A DNA stretch of 64,000 nt from Sphingomonas pseudosanguinis (GTDB lineage: Bacteria; Pseudomonadota; Alphaproteobacteria; Sphingomonadales; Sphingomonadaceae), in assembly GCF_014196255.1 (NCBI RefSeq), contig NZ_JACIDH010000002.1, positions 62,001 through 126,000 of the forward strand. The letters are read 5' to 3'. Made by a program: the position numbers and the translations under genes. Shown here piece after piece: positions 48,501 through 56,475 of this stretch. Numbering within the stretch: position 1 is the first letter of the stretch; each line of letters opens with the position of its first letter. Below the pieces are notes generated by a model. It had not been told where the DNA came from. It ran no database searches and worked only from the letters and a program-made list of their open reading frames with translations.

Positions 48501-48664
48501 CGCCATTCATCCTCGATCCCGAGGCACGCGGCGGCGGCTGGATCGGGCGGGTGCGCGCGATCACCGGCACCAGCGAGATCCAGTTGAGCGGCGAGGTGAA
48601 CGCCGAACAAAGGCTTGGCAACGTGGCGCTGTCGGCGCGCGCGGCCCTTCAGTTCGCCTTTTGA
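45518..48664 (+). CDS. Autotransporter domain-containing outer-membrane protein
   Basis: 1048 aa. A signal peptide (MHRLLFASTATLALVAGSAASAQ) precedes a passenger of about 700 residues made of short beta-strand repeats rich in Gly, Thr and Asn ('ITNSGKIVL', 'VTNSGEITIEG', 'LAQSGKVNVLG', 'LRNGGTIAATGG'), the look of a beta-helix. The last 270 residues are an autotransporter beta-barrel: SEEGKWGYWLSPLGWDSSKGTRSTRSYDVRGWGVSGGIEHK to a terminal phenylalanine (LQFAF). It starts with GTG behind AAAGGGGA. No protease triad or adhesin motif was recognised in the passenger. Monocistronic and followed by a strong terminator. Confidence 0.92.
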   Translation: MHRLLFASTATLALVAGSAASAQTVIDIKRTTPVRTATIKNGAADDINIVAAGSVVTSGGTAVSLDSNNKVANAGTIQITDANDAIGIGAAAGVTGEITNSGKIVLDESYTPTDLDKDGDLDGPFAQGSRRTGIRTAGAFAGNVTNSGEITIEGNDSAGIHLNGPLTGNLAQSGKVNVLGDRSVGVRTGAVSGNVTLGGTTTAVGQGAVGARIDGDVGGALTIEGGIGSTGYRYTTPPTDVSKLDPDDLLQGGSALIVGGNVAGGITLGNATGKVADVISNGAAPAMQIGATDRAIVIGATGGATPAAGLVVNGRISGVGVYSGVKATALAIGGLGGNVQIAQGVAVGGTIQASANGAEATAIRFGAGAATPELRNGGTIAATGGGAPATVTTAVLIDTGASLPTIRNSGSIKATAATASATAILDRTGGLTLVENSGAIAGAGADSSRSVAIDLSANSSGAVVRQIAPATGAAAPTITGAIRFGSGNDRLEIAAGTVSGDVGFGAGNNRLEMSGTGIYAGTATFGAGADSLVIGGTARFDGVADFAGLGQDTLSITGKGVFAGRLANSGHVAVSVASGGGTFATNGVTNIASLTMADQSILSVALDKTNPTANLIQVGGATTIGANSQLALRVSGGADVTGRYIVLRSGTLTGANNLSLAPSAMPFLYKGAIVAAQPNEIAVEVSRKAKTELGLNGAGVSAFDAIDAAIGSDAKLADSIRGIYDGAAFRGAIEQMLPNYAGGVFEGVTLASRTAAAQLREPAGEFSEEGKWGYWLSPLGWDSSKGTRSTRSYDVRGWGVSGGIEHKTDAGNFGASLAYLKGRDNEGSAVNRVDHSQYELAGFWRARWGAWAAQARASAAFINFDSQRQFDGVIGSEAVQRRATADWKGMLYSGSGSVSYEHWVGQFNIRPILAVDYYRLNEDGYREVGGGTGYDLTVRKRNSDELALTASVAAGINFGGDNRYAQWSRLEVEAGRRERIAGALGRTVASFGDGTPFILDPEARGGGWIGRVRAITGTSEIQLSGEVNAEQRLGNVALSARAALQFAF

Positions 48665-48711
48665 GGCGAGTTCGTCCGCGTGCACCCCCCCTGTAACGCG
48701 CGCGGGCGTCC

Positions 48712-48745
48712 GGAGCCCCACCCCGTCCTCGGGTGGGGCTCCTTT
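48712..48745 (+). terminator. Intrinsic terminator after the autotransporter gene
   Basis: A perfect 12-bp stem, GGAGCCCCACCC (48712-48723) with GGGTGGGGCTCC (48731-48742), has a 7-base loop and is followed by TTT. It lies 47 bases after the autotransporter stop. Confidence 0.85.
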
Positions 48746-48805
48746 CCACGGGCGGAGGGTTCGGCTAAACGACCGGCCTTCCGCCCTTTTTGTCCGGTCG
48801 ATACC

Positions 48806-49309
48806 ATGACGCCCACCGGGATCGAGGCCGTCTTCCTCGCCAATCGCGACAAGCTCGTCCGCTTCCTGGCGGCGCGTGGCGCGGGCGATGCGGCGGAGGA
48901 TCTGGTCCAGGACCTATGGGTCAAGATGGCGGGGCGGATGGATGGTCCGATCGCCAACCCGCTGGCCTATCTCTACCGCGCCGCCGACATGCTGATGATC
49001 GACCGCTATCGATCGCGGCGGCAGGCCGAACGGCGCGATCAGGACTGGGCCGAGGACCAGCATTTGCAGGAGGCTGGCCCCGAGCCGCCCGCCGAGCGCG
49101 CGCTGGTCGCCCGCCAGACCGCCGAGCGGGTGGCGGCAACGCTGACCGCGCTGGGCGAACGGCCCGCGACGGTCTTTCGCCGCGCCCGGATCGAGGGCAT
49201 TCCCCAACGCCAGATCGCGGCCGAACTCGGCGTCAGCATCAGCACCGTCGAAAGCGATCTGCGCATGGCGGCCCATGCGCTCGCCGCGCTCAAGGACCAG
49301 ATCGGATGA
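48806..49309 (+). CDS. ECF RNA polymerase sigma factor (FecI type)
   Basis: 167-aa extracytoplasmic-function sigma factor. Region 2 carries the core-binding and -10 recognition elements: AARGAGDAAEDLVQDLWVKM and NPLAYLYRAADMLMIDRYRSRRQAER. Region 4 is the helix-turn-helix for the -35: RIEGIPQRQIAAELGVSISTVESDLRMA. It groups with iron-transport sigma factors controlled by an anti-sigma (FecR) and a TonB receptor, which are exactly the next two genes. I chose the ATG at 48806; an upstream in-frame ATG at 48680 would run through the previous terminator. The stop overlaps the FecR ATG. Confidence 0.93.
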   Translation: MTPTGIEAVFLANRDKLVRFLAARGAGDAAEDLVQDLWVKMAGRMDGPIANPLAYLYRAADMLMIDRYRSRRQAERRDQDWAEDQHLQEAGPEPPAERALVARQTAERVAATLTALGERPATVFRRARIEGIPQRQIAAELGVSISTVESDLRMAAHALAALKDQIG

Positions 49310-50247
49310 GCCAGGACCCCGTCAACCCCATCGATGACGTCGCGCTCGACTGGGCGCTGCGCATGGCCGATCCCGCGCGCGCCGATTGGGACGGCTTCAC
49401 CGACTGGTTGGAGGCCAACCCCGTGCATGCCGCCGCCTATGACCGCATGACGGCGGCGCTGCTCGACGCCGAGGATTCCCTGCGCGCACATCCTGACGTC
49501 ATCGCCCCCGAGCCGGTGATCGTCGAGGCGGAGCCGCCCCGCCGCCGCCCGCTGCGCTGGATCGGGGGAGCCGTCGCGGCGGCGTTGGTCGGCGCGGTCG
49601 GCGTCGGCCTGTGGAGCGAGCGGCCGCAACCCTATGTGATCGAGACGGCGGCGGGCGAGGTGCGGCGGGTGCCGCTGGCGGATGGCAGCGCCATCATGCT
49701 GGCGGGCGGATCGCGGATCACGCTCGACCATGCCGATCCGCGCCGCGCGGTGATGGAGCGCGGCGAGGCGCTGTTCCAGGTGCGGCATGACGACCGTCAT
49801 CCCTTCTCCGTCGATGCGCGCGGATTGGCGCTGACCGACCTCGGGACCGTCTTCGACGTCCGGCTGGGCCGCCGGATGACGCGGGTGGCGGTGGCGGAAG
49901 GGGCGGTGATGGTCAATCCGCGTGGGGCCGCGCTGAGGCTCGACGCGGGGCAGGCGGTGCTGGCCGAGGGCAATAGGCTGGTCCGCCAGACGGTGGCGGC
50001 CGAGGCGGTCGGCGGCTGGCGGGACGGGCGGCTGGCCTATGACGGCGCGGCGCTGTCCGATGTGGCGGAGGATCTGGCGCGGTTCCTCGGGCGACCGGTC
50101 GCCGTCCGGCCATCGGTGGCCGGTCAGGCCTTTCGCGGGACGATCGACCTGAACGCCGTGCGGCGTGACCCCAGACTGCTCGGCGCGCTGCTCAACGTGG
50201 CGGTGCGCGAGGATGGGCAGGGCTGGATGCTGGAACCGCGCGGGTGA
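49306..50247 (+). CDS. FecR family anti-sigma/signal transducer
   Basis: 313-aa inner-membrane sensor that holds the ECF sigma factor and releases it on a signal from the TonB receptor. The N-terminal cytosolic part VALDWALRMADPARADWDGFTDWLEANPVHAAAYDRM is the FecR N-domain. One transmembrane helix (WIGGAVAAALVGAVGVGLW, about 80-100) follows. The periplasmic part has the FecR domain 'VIETAAGEVRRVPLADGSAIMLAGGSRITL...GEALFQV', and the C-terminal 'YDGAALSDVAEDLARFLGRPV' is the STN-like partner domain. The start overlaps the sigma stop (ATGA). Its stop overlaps the receptor GTG. Confidence 0.92.
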   Translation: MSQDPVNPIDDVALDWALRMADPARADWDGFTDWLEANPVHAAAYDRMTAALLDAEDSLRAHPDVIAPEPVIVEAEPPRRRPLRWIGGAVAAALVGAVGVGLWSERPQPYVIETAAGEVRRVPLADGSAIMLAGGSRITLDHADPRRAVMERGEALFQVRHDDRHPFSVDARGLALTDLGTVFDVRLGRRMTRVAVAEGAVMVNPRGAALRLDAGQAVLAEGNRLVRQTVAAEAVGGWRDGRLAYDGAALSDVAEDLARFLGRPVAVRPSVAGQAFRGTIDLNAVRRDPRLLGALLNVAVREDGQGWMLEPRG

Positions 50248-52649
50248 GGATTGCGGGGGGCGTGTTGCTGAGCATCGTCGGGGCGGTTCCCGCCGTGGCG
50301 GCCGAGCGCGTGCCCGTCGACCTCCCCGCCGGAACGGTCGGCAGCCAGGTCATGGCGCTGGGCCGGGCCGGTGGTGCCAGCGTCGTCGTGCCCGATCCCG
50401 GCCTGTGGCGCCGCCCGGTCCCCGCGCTGCATGGGCGGATGACGGTGGAGCAGGCGCTGGCCGTCATCGCTCGCCGGGCGCAGGCGCGCGTCGAGCGGCT
50501 GGGCGGCGCAGGCTGGCGGCTCGTCCCGCATGCGCCGGATCGTCCCGTCGTGATCCGGCCCCGGCCAGCGCCTATCCCACCGCCCGAGGTGCCGCCGGGC
50601 GATGTCGTCGTCACCGCCAGCAAGCGCGACACCGCCCGCGATCACTTCGCGGGGCAGGTCGTGCAGGTGGCGGGGGCCGATCTCGAACTGGGCGGGGCAG
50701 GGGGGACGTCCAGGCTCGCCGATCGGATGACGGCCATCGCCTCGACCTATCTGGGGGCGGGCCGCAACAAGCTGTTCATCCGGGGGATCGCCGATTCCAG
50801 CTTCACCGGACCGACCCAGGCGACGGTGGGCCAATATTTCGGCGACCTGCGCCTGAGTTACAACGCGCCCGATCCCGATCTGCGTCTCGCCGATCTGGCG
50901 GCGGTCGAGGTGCTTGAGGGGCCGCAGGGGACGTTGTACGGCGCGGGGTCGCTGGGCGGGCTGATCCGGCTGGTGCCCAATGCGCCCGATGCGACGCGGT
51001 TCGGCGGATCGGCGATGCTGGGCGGATCGGCGACGACGCACGGTGCGCCGGGTGCGGATGCGCAGGCGGTGCTCAACCTGCCCGTCATCGCCGACCGGCT
51101 GGCGATCCGACTGGTCGCCGACGCCGCGAGCGAGGGCGGCTATATCGACAAGCCGCTGCTCGACCGCACCGACGTCAACCGCACCCGGATCGAAGGCGGT
51201 CGCGCCGCCGCCCGGCTCGACCTGGGGCGCGCGTGGAGCGTCGAGGCGATCGGCATCGGCCAGCGTATTCGCGGCGCCGACAGCCAATATGCCGATCGCG
51301 ACGGCACGCCGCTCAGCCGCTCGGCGCCGGTGACCGAAGGCTTCTCGGCCGATTTCGTGCAGGGTCAACTCGTCCTGTCGGGCCGGATCGGGCGGGTACG
51401 TATCCGCTCGAGCAGCGGGGTGACCGCGCATGACTTGATGGAACGCTATGACGCGACGCCGCCCGGTGGCCCGGTCCAGCTATTCGCGCAGGCCAATCGC
51501 ACGCGGATGCAGGCCAATGAGACCCGCGCCTGGTATTCCAGACCGGATGGCTCGGGCTGGCTGGCGGGGTTCAGCTATATCCACAACACGACGCGCCTGA
51601 CCCGCCTGTTCGGCGAGCCGGATGCGCTGGTACCGCGCACCGGCGTGGTCAACGGCGTCGAGGAAGCGACGCTGTATGGCGAAGCGAGCCTGCGGCTGTT
51701 GCCCGGCCTGCTGACCACCGGCGGCTTGCGCGTCACCCATTCGGTGCTCGACGGTGGGGCCGAGGACCTGCCCGCCGCCTTGTCACTTCAGGCGGTGCGG
51801 CAGTTGCGCGAAGTGACCGCCAGCCGCGCGCAGACCATCCTGCTGCCCTCGGCCTCCGCGCTGATCGACCTGACGCCTAGCGCGCAGCTGTTCCTGCGCT
51901 ATCAGCAAGGGTTCCGGCCGGGCGGGCTGACGATCGAGGGGCCGCTGGTCCGCCGCTTCCGCAACGACCGGGTCGCAACGATCGAGGCGGGGTTGCGCAC
52001 CGGACGGCCGGGACGCGATCCGATCGATGCGTCGGTCACGCTGGCGCATACCGCCTGGCGCGACATCCAGGCGGACTTCATCGATTCGACCGGCTTGCCC
52101 AGCACCGCCAATATCGGCGACGGCCAACTCTGGACGATCGAGGCGCTGGTCGGCGCGCGACTGTCCGACTCGCTGCGGATCGAGGGCGCGGTGTCCTATA
52201 ATGACAGCCATATCGACGAGCCGTCGAACAGCCGGGCCTTCGCCCTGCTGCAAGGGGACGTAGCCGATCCCTCGCTGGCGCGCGCGACGATCCTCGCGCG
52301 GTTGAGCCAGATCCCCAATATCGCGCGGATCACCGCACGGACAGGGGCGGTCTATCACCGGACGCTGGCGGGCGGGCGCGACCTGCGCATTGATGGCTGG
52401 CTGCGCTATGTCGGCGCGTCGCGGCTGGGTGTCGGCCCCGTGCTGGGCGAGCAGCAGGGCAGTTACCTCGACAGCGGCGTGACTGCCCGGTTGGGGCTCG
52501 GCGCGTTCGGGCTGAGCGCCAGCGTCACCAATCTGGCCGATGTACGGGGCAACCGCTTCGCGCTGGGCACCCCCTTCACGACGGGGCGCGACCAGGTGAC
52601 GCCGCTGCGCCCCCGGACGCTGCGCATCGGCCTCGACACCGCCTTTTGA
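50244..52649 (+). CDS. TonB-dependent receptor with N-terminal STN signalling domain
   Basis: 801-aa outer-membrane receptor. The signal peptide is MRIAGGVLLSIVGAVPAVAA. The STN domain (about 21-95: VDLPAGTVGSQVMALGRAGGASVVVPDPGL...MTVEQALAVIARRAQARVERL) contacts FecR. A TonB-box-like VVVTASKRD and a plug domain (FIRGIADSSFTG, 'LEGPQGTLYGAGSLGGLIRLV') follow, then a 22-strand barrel ending in LDTAF. The ligand could be a ferric siderophore, as in the Fec paradigm, but nothing in the sequence fixes it. Starts with GTG overlapping the FecR stop by 4 bp: sigma, anti-sigma and receptor are one coupled operon. Converges on the esterase gene, whose stop is adjacent. Confidence 0.93.
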   Translation: MRIAGGVLLSIVGAVPAVAAERVPVDLPAGTVGSQVMALGRAGGASVVVPDPGLWRRPVPALHGRMTVEQALAVIARRAQARVERLGGAGWRLVPHAPDRPVVIRPRPAPIPPPEVPPGDVVVTASKRDTARDHFAGQVVQVAGADLELGGAGGTSRLADRMTAIASTYLGAGRNKLFIRGIADSSFTGPTQATVGQYFGDLRLSYNAPDPDLRLADLAAVEVLEGPQGTLYGAGSLGGLIRLVPNAPDATRFGGSAMLGGSATTHGAPGADAQAVLNLPVIADRLAIRLVADAASEGGYIDKPLLDRTDVNRTRIEGGRAAARLDLGRAWSVEAIGIGQRIRGADSQYADRDGTPLSRSAPVTEGFSADFVQGQLVLSGRIGRVRIRSSSGVTAHDLMERYDATPPGGPVQLFAQANRTRMQANETRAWYSRPDGSGWLAGFSYIHNTTRLTRLFGEPDALVPRTGVVNGVEEATLYGEASLRLLPGLLTTGGLRVTHSVLDGGAEDLPAALSLQAVRQLREVTASRAQTILLPSASALIDLTPSAQLFLRYQQGFRPGGLTIEGPLVRRFRNDRVATIEAGLRTGRPGRDPIDASVTLAHTAWRDIQADFIDSTGLPSTANIGDGQLWTIEALVGARLSDSLRIEGAVSYNDSHIDEPSNSRAFALLQGDVADPSLARATILARLSQIPNIARITARTGAVYHRTLAGGRDLRIDGWLRYVGASRLGVGPVLGEQQGSYLDSGVTARLGLGAFGLSASVTNLADVRGNRFALGTPFTTGRDQVTPLRPRTLRIGLDTAF

Positions 52650-53882
52650 TCAGCGGCGCGGGGTGGTGAACAGCGACAGCGGGATGGCCGCCGCCATGGC
52701 CTTGTAGCCGGCCATGCTCGGGTGGAGGTGATCGCCCGAGTCATAGGCCGCCAGCAGCCGGTCGGGACGCGCCGGATCGCGCACCGCCCGGTCGAAATCG
52801 ACGACGCCGTCGAACACGCCCGAGGTTCGGATGAAGCTGTTGATGGCCTGACGATCCGCCTCGGTCTCCGGGCCCGGGTGATAATAGTCGCTGCCTTGGA
52901 ACGGCGTGATCGTCCCGCCGATCAGTCGGATGCCATGCGCATGGGCGCGCGAGGCCAGCTGGCGATAGGCGGTGGTGATCTGCTCGACGATGGCCCGGTG
53001 GCTGGCCTGGTCGACGGGATGCTCGCGGGTCAGTACGCCCAGATCGTTGACGCCCTCCAGCAGGATGACGTGGCTGACGCCCGGACGGGCGATCACGTCG
53101 CGGTCGAAGCGCGCCATCAGGTTCGGGCCCAGCCCGTCCAGCAGCACGCGGTTGCCGCCGATCCCGGCATTGACCACCGAGAAGCGGCGCGTGGCGGCAT
53201 TCGCAGCCAGCCGCCGGGCGAAGTCGTCGGGCCAGCGGCTGTTGCTGTTATCGGTGATGCCATAGCCGTCGGTGATCGAATCGCCGATGGTGACGATCGT
53301 CGCGGTCTGGGCGGCGTCGCGGACCTCGACGTCCGACAGCGCCCACCAGCCGCCGATCTTCTCCGCCTCGGGCAGGGCGGGGCGCGTGGTGGCGTCGCCG
53401 GACGTCAGATAGGTGGTCGACCGGGCACCCGAATGGCCGGTCGGCAGGGTGACGGCCTCGGGGAAATAGAGGCTGACCGTCACATCGCTGCCCGGCGTGA
53501 CCGGCAGGGCGATGTCGTCTGAATACAGCTCCGCGCCCGGCGGGATGAGCACTGAGGACAGACCGCCGAACCGTACGGGCAGGATTTGCGCGACCTCCGA
53601 CCGGCCCGGCGTGCCGGCACCGATGGTGGCCGCCCCGATCCGCAGCGGCGCGGTGCCGGCGATGTTGGAGAGGCGGAGGCGCAGGACGCGGCCGCCGGCG
53701 GTCAGGTGGACGGTCTGGCGGATCGTCGCGGGGCCGGCCTTGGCCAGCTTGTCCGCATTGGGACCGTCGATCCGCATCTGCGACGAGCCCCAGGCCGGCG
53801 TCCAACGCGCGTCGTGCGCGGTCGCGCCACCGGGTAGTGCCACCGCCAAGACGGCCGCCGCCGTGAAGCCCCAACGCGTCAT
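52650..53882 (-). CDS. SGNH/GDSL hydrolase (carbohydrate esterase-like), secreted
   Basis: 410 aa. A signal peptide (MTRWGFTAAAVLAVALPGGATA) precedes a beta-rich N-terminal domain (about 25-190), then an SGNH domain: nucleophile Ser202 in IGDSITDGYG, Gly/Asn blocks in VNAGIGGNRVL and LEGVNDLG, and the Asp/His pair in DSGDHLHPSMAGY near the end. This two-domain arrangement is common in secreted acetyl esterases of plant-polysaccharide degraders, so xylan deacetylation is a reasonable guess. It is divergent from the GH115 gene across a 116-bp region with a regulatory palindrome, which argues for shared control. Confidence 0.9.
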   Translation of the reverse strand: MTRWGFTAAAVLAVALPGGATAHDARWTPAWGSSQMRIDGPNADKLAKAGPATIRQTVHLTAGGRVLRLRLSNIAGTAPLRIGAATIGAGTPGRSEVAQILPVRFGGLSSVLIPPGAELYSDDIALPVTPGSDVTVSLYFPEAVTLPTGHSGARSTTYLTSGDATTRPALPEAEKIGGWWALSDVEVRDAAQTATIVTIGDSITDGYGITDNSNSRWPDDFARRLAANAATRRFSVVNAGIGGNRVLLDGLGPNLMARFDRDVIARPGVSHVILLEGVNDLGVLTREHPVDQASHRAIVEQITTAYRQLASRAHAHGIRLIGGTITPFQGSDYYHPGPETEADRQAINSFIRTSGVFDGVVDFDRAVRDPARPDRLLAAYDSGDHLHPSMAGYKAMAAAIPLSLFTTPRR

Positions 53883-53925
53883 ATTCGATCCTCTTCCTGT
53901 CCATCCGCGCTTGCGGCGCGGTATG

Positions 53926-53939
53926 TGGTAGCGATATCA
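53926..53939. promoter_or_regulatory. Candidate LacI-family operator between esterase and GH115 genes
   Basis: TGGTAGCGATATCA fits TGNTANCGNTANCA at every fixed position. It overlaps the end of a possible promoter TTGCGG-N17-ATATCA (53911-53939) for the GH115 gene, 59 bases before its ATG and 43 bases before the esterase ATG on the other strand. As I recall, Xanthomonas and Caulobacter xylan/xylose genes use a closely similar box. Binding by a LacI-family XylR-like repressor is inferred; the regulator gene is not in the window. Confidence 0.6.
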
Positions 53940-53998
53940 GGAAGAACGCCAAAGGAAAACGCCCGCCGCTGTCACGCGAGACGGGATCGGGAGAGACG

Positions 53999-56464
53999 AT
54001 GCCCCATCTGCTACTGTCCGCCGCGCTGATCGCGCTGTTGCCCGCCGCCGCGCAGGCTATGCCCGCCTGTCCGCAGCCGGTCATGGCGTGCGAGCGCGCG
54101 ACGCCCGGTGGCCTGGCGCTGATCCTGCCGGGGCGGGTGTCCACCGTGGTGGTCGACGATGCCGATGCACCGGGTGTCCGCCGCGCGGCGCAGGATCTGG
54201 TCACCGACCTGAAGGCGGTGGGCGGCGGCGAGGGCCGGCTGGCGAATGTACCGGTGGCGGGCGCGACGGTGATCGCGGGGACGCTGGGCCAGAGCCCCGT
54301 GATCGACGCGCTGGTGCGGGCCGGCAAGATCGATGTCAGCGGCCTCAGGGGCCAGTGGGAAGGCTATGTCAAGCAAGTTGTCGACAACCCCGCACCGGGC
54401 GTATCCCGTGCGCTGGTGATCGTCGGCGCGGATCGGCGCGGCACCATCTTCGGTCTGTACGACATCAGCGCCAAGGCCGGGGTCAGCCCCTGGACCTGGT
54501 GGGCCGATGTTCCCGCGCAGCGCCACCCGAGCCTCTATCTGACGGCGGGGCGCGTCGCGGATCATCCGGTCGTCAAATATCGCGGCATCTTCATCAATGA
54601 CGAGGAACCGGGCTTTGGCGGCTGGGCGCGCGCCACGTTCGGCGGCGTCAATCACCGGGCCTATGAGAAGGTTTTCACCCTGCTTCTTCGCTCCAAGGCG
54701 AATTTCCTGTGGCCGGCCATGTGGGGCAAGTCGCTATGGGAGGACGATCCCGCCTCCGCACCGCTGGCGCAGGAAATGGGGGTGCTGCTCGGCACCTCGC
54801 ACCACGAACCGATGCAGCGCGCGCAGGCCGACTGGAAGCGTGAGGGCAGCGGGCCGTGGGATTACACCAAAAATGCCCCCGCGCTGCGCACCTTCTGGCG
54901 CAAGGGTATCGAGCGGCGGGGCAAGGCCGAGGACCCCGTGACCATCGGCATGCGCGGCGACGGCGACGAGCCGATGACCGAGGGGACCGCGATCGACCTG
55001 CTGCAGGGGATCGTCGCCGACCAGCGCAGCATCATCGCCGACGTCACCCAGCGCCCGGCGGCCGAAACGCCGCAGGTCTGGGCGCTCTACAAGGAGGTGC
55101 AGGATTATTACGACAAGGGGATGCGCGTCCCCGACGACGTGACCCTGCTGTTCGCCGACGACAATTGGGGCAATATCCGCCGTCTGCCGCCACCGGGGCA
55201 GACGCGCGCGGGCGGCGCGGGCGTCTATTATCATTTCGATTATGTCGGCGGGCCGCGCAATTACAAATGGCTCGACACGAACGCCGTGCCCCGCGTCTGG
55301 CAGCAGATGCGGATGGCCAGCGATTACGGTGCGGACCGGCTATGGATCGTCAATGTCGGCGACCTGAAGCCGATGGAATATGCGACCAGCTTCTTCCTTG
55401 CCATGGCGTGGGACCCGGCGCGCATGGACCTGGCCGCGATGCAGGCCTATCCCGCCCGATGGGCGACGCAGCAATTCGGGCCGGCGCAAGGTCCCGCCAT
55501 CGGCGCGCTCCTGACCCGCTATGGACAACTTGCCAGCCGCCGCAAGCCCGAGCTGATCGACGCGACGACCTATGACTTGCCCAGTGGCGAATGGGCGCGG
55601 GTGTTGGCGGAATGGAACGCGCTCGACGGTGATGCCCGGCAGGTCGAAGCGACGCTGCCCGCCGCCCGGCGCGACGCCTATTATGAACTGGTGCTCCACC
55701 GCATCGAGGCGATGACGAACCTGCACCGGCTCTATCACGCGGTCGCCGCCAACCGTGCGGCGGCGAGTGCCGGAGACGGCGCGACCGCCGAGCGCATGGC
55801 GCAGGCGGCGCGCGGCTTCTTTGCCCGCGATGCGGCGATCCGCCACCGCTACGAGGTCGAGATGGCGGGCGGCAAATGGACCAGCATGATGGCGCAGACC
55901 CATATCGGCTATACCGGCTGGCAACAGCCCGACACCGACACGATGCCCGCACTGGCGACGGTGGCCAAGCCCTTGCCGCTGCCGGCGTCCACGCTCCGTG
56001 CCGCCCAGACGATCGCGGCCGATAGCGGCCGGGCGGTCGATGGCGGCGGCGTGCGGTGGCAGCGTGTGGCGGGCTTCACGGCGGCCGGTGCGGCGATGAT
56101 CGCCACGCCCACCACCGCGCCCGCGATCGAGCGGCCGGGCGGGGCCAGTCCGCATATCGTCTATGACGTCCGCTGGGATCGCGCCGGTCCGATGACCTTG
56201 GGGGTGGTCGCCGCACCGGGGCTGGACGCCCGGGGGAACGGCAAGCACCGGGTCGCGATCTCGATCGACGGTGGCGCGCCGGTGATGCTCGATCTGATGG
56301 CCGGCGAGACGGCGGAGACTTGGGAGCGCTCGGTGATCGAGAACCGCCGGGTCGCGACGACCACGCTACCGGCGGTCACGGCCGGGCGGCATCGCATCAC
56401 CCTGTGGCTGGTCGATCCCGAGGTGGTGATCCAGGGTTTGACGCTCAGCCCAGCCGGGAGCTGA
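53999..56464 (+). CDS. Glycoside hydrolase family 115 protein (xylan alpha-1,2-glucuronidase)
   Basis: 821 aa. A signal peptide (MPHLLLSAALIALLPAAAQA) is followed by a small N-terminal domain (about 20-170) with 'DDADAPGVRRAAQDLVTDL' and 'GRRGTIFGLYDIS'-like content, then the catalytic TIM barrel with WTWWADVP, KYRGIFINDEEPGFGGWA, 'LWPAMWG' and 'DDVTLLFADDNWGNIRRLP', and C-terminal domains including a jelly roll (about 650-820). These blocks match GH115, enzymes that remove (4-O-methyl)glucuronic acid from xylan, including internal positions. It would be periplasmic or exported. It lies right behind a LacI-type box and near a TonB receptor of the xylan type. Confidence 0.9.
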   Translation: MPHLLLSAALIALLPAAAQAMPACPQPVMACERATPGGLALILPGRVSTVVVDDADAPGVRRAAQDLVTDLKAVGGGEGRLANVPVAGATVIAGTLGQSPVIDALVRAGKIDVSGLRGQWEGYVKQVVDNPAPGVSRALVIVGADRRGTIFGLYDISAKAGVSPWTWWADVPAQRHPSLYLTAGRVADHPVVKYRGIFINDEEPGFGGWARATFGGVNHRAYEKVFTLLLRSKANFLWPAMWGKSLWEDDPASAPLAQEMGVLLGTSHHEPMQRAQADWKREGSGPWDYTKNAPALRTFWRKGIERRGKAEDPVTIGMRGDGDEPMTEGTAIDLLQGIVADQRSIIADVTQRPAAETPQVWALYKEVQDYYDKGMRVPDDVTLLFADDNWGNIRRLPPPGQTRAGGAGVYYHFDYVGGPRNYKWLDTNAVPRVWQQMRMASDYGADRLWIVNVGDLKPMEYATSFFLAMAWDPARMDLAAMQAYPARWATQQFGPAQGPAIGALLTRYGQLASRRKPELIDATTYDLPSGEWARVLAEWNALDGDARQVEATLPAARRDAYYELVLHRIEAMTNLHRLYHAVAANRAAASAGDGATAERMAQAARGFFARDAAIRHRYEVEMAGGKWTSMMAQTHIGYTGWQQPDTDTMPALATVAKPLPLPASTLRAAQTIAADSGRAVDGGGVRWQRVAGFTAAGAAMIATPTTAPAIERPGGASPHIVYDVRWDRAGPMTLGVVAAPGLDARGNGKHRVAISIDGGAPVMLDLMAGETAETWERSVIENRRVATTTLPAVTAGRHRITLWLVDPEVVIQGLTLSPAGS

Positions 56465-56475
56465 GCCGGCTCAGC
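56460..56475. terminator. Perfect 16-bp palindrome spanning two convergent stop codons
   Basis: GCTGAGCCGGCTCAGC reads the same on both strands and contains the TGA of the GH115 gene (56462-56464) and the TGA of the cupin gene (56471-56473 on the other strand). With no U tract it may act as a weak bidirectional terminator or be a coincidence of GC-rich ends. Confidence 0.4.

Noticed and set aside
45512..48721. 1069-codon open frame on the minus strand opposite the autotransporter gene
   Set aside because: Shadow frame produced by high GC at third positions. Its translation is an Arg/Ala/Asp/Gly-rich string with no domain, signal peptide or start signal, while the plus-strand protein is clearly an autotransporter.
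50244..52649. Siderophore receptor gene name (such as fecA)
   Set aside because: The STN domain and operon fit the Fec paradigm, but no ligand-specific feature is visible, so no symbol was given.
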